Shown here: positions 5,907 to 5,998 of the stretch, piece after piece | How positions within the stretch are numbered: the stretch's first letter is position 1 | How the letters are laid out: each line of letters begins with the position of its first letter | NCBI GenBank assembly: GCA_023262365.1 | Contig: JALRBF010000071.1 | Span: 1 to 5,998 of the forward strand | DNA length: 5,998 nt | Source: Burkholderiaceae bacterium | Lineage (GTDB): Bacteria > Pseudomonadota > Gammaproteobacteria > Burkholderiales > Burkholderiaceae_C | Direction of reading: 5' to 3' | Position numbers and translations under genes: made by a program | The notes under the pieces: model-generated | What the model saw: only the letters and a program-made list of their open reading frames with translations | Databases searched by the model: none | Told to the model about the DNA's origin: nothing

Positions 5907-5998
5907 GCACCCTACCCCTGGTGGCGGACATGAACCTGTGGTTTCGCGTGCAGGCCTTTTTAACCGCCGAGGCCCGACTGCTTGACGACCATGCGCTG
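5903..5998 (+). CDS. Ring-hydroxylating oxygenase small (beta) subunit, N-terminal 32 residues (cut by window end)
   Basis: The frame opens with ATG inside the alpha stop codon (ATGA, four-base overlap) and stays open to the window edge. The 32 visible residues include WFRVQAFLTAEARLLDD, the typical first helix of oxygenase beta subunits, which adopt the NTF2/SnoaL-like fold and support an alpha3beta3 hexamer. This is the expected gene in the expected place. Only the first fifth of a roughly 160-180-residue protein is visible, so the subgroup cannot be given. Translation is probably coupled to alpha, giving balanced subunits. Confidence 0.85.
   Translation, partial: MSTLPLVADMNLWFRVQAFLTAEARLLDDHAL

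Noticed and set aside
5185..5985. Plus-strand frame (266 codons) inside the alpha and beta genes
   Set aside because: It is a shifted reading of the Rieske alpha gene, Thr/Pro/Ala-rich, with no motif of its own.

Overview
The window looks like a catabolic accessory region from a betaproteobacterium, most likely Burkholderiales/Comamonadaceae. This rests on GC-rich genes that still use TTG/CTA leucine codons, on protein family flavour, and on a LysR regulator divergent from an aromatic oxygenase operon. The taxon is an inference. Every gap between genes is 150 bases or less, so the window is almost fully coding.

Layout, left to right. (1) Positions 652 to 1, minus strand: an unbroken reading frame. 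It starts as a cobalt-type nitrile hydratase alpha subunit (residues 1 to about 134, with the metal-binding Cys-Thr-Leu-Cys-Ser-Cys claw). It then switches without a stop into a short hydrophobic stretch and then into the Walker A region of an oligopeptide/dipeptide-type ABC transporter ATPase. This is either an assembly chimera or a real truncating rearrangement. (2) 724-1890, plus: a class I/II PLP-dependent aminotransferase, divergent from the nitrile hydratase. (3) 1887-2489, minus: an NTF2/SnoaL-like protein that converges on the aminotransferase and shares a CTAG double stop with it. (4) 2540-3433, minus: a LysR-type regulator with a TTG start. (5) 3434-3583: the regulatory region between LysR and the operon. 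(6) 3584-5998, plus: a Rieske non-heme iron oxygenase operon made of a phthalate-dioxygenase-reductase-type reductase, the large (alpha) oxygenase subunit, and the start of the small (beta) subunit, cut by the window end.

How they may work together. The reductase would pass NAD(P)H electrons through flavin and its own C-terminal 2Fe-2S centre directly to the Rieske centre of an alpha/beta oxygenase, so no separate ferredoxin is needed. The LysR protein probably senses the aromatic substrate or a product and acts on the divergent promoter, where a TTTGC-N6-GCAAA dyad overlaps a candidate -35 box. The NTF2-like protein is probably co-transcribed with LysR. Nitrile hydratase and aminotransferase could feed an aromatic nitrile or amino acid side chain into the same route, but nothing in the sequence proves a shared pathway. 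I cannot name the substrate. I see no RNA genes, CRISPR array, insertion sequence or origin.
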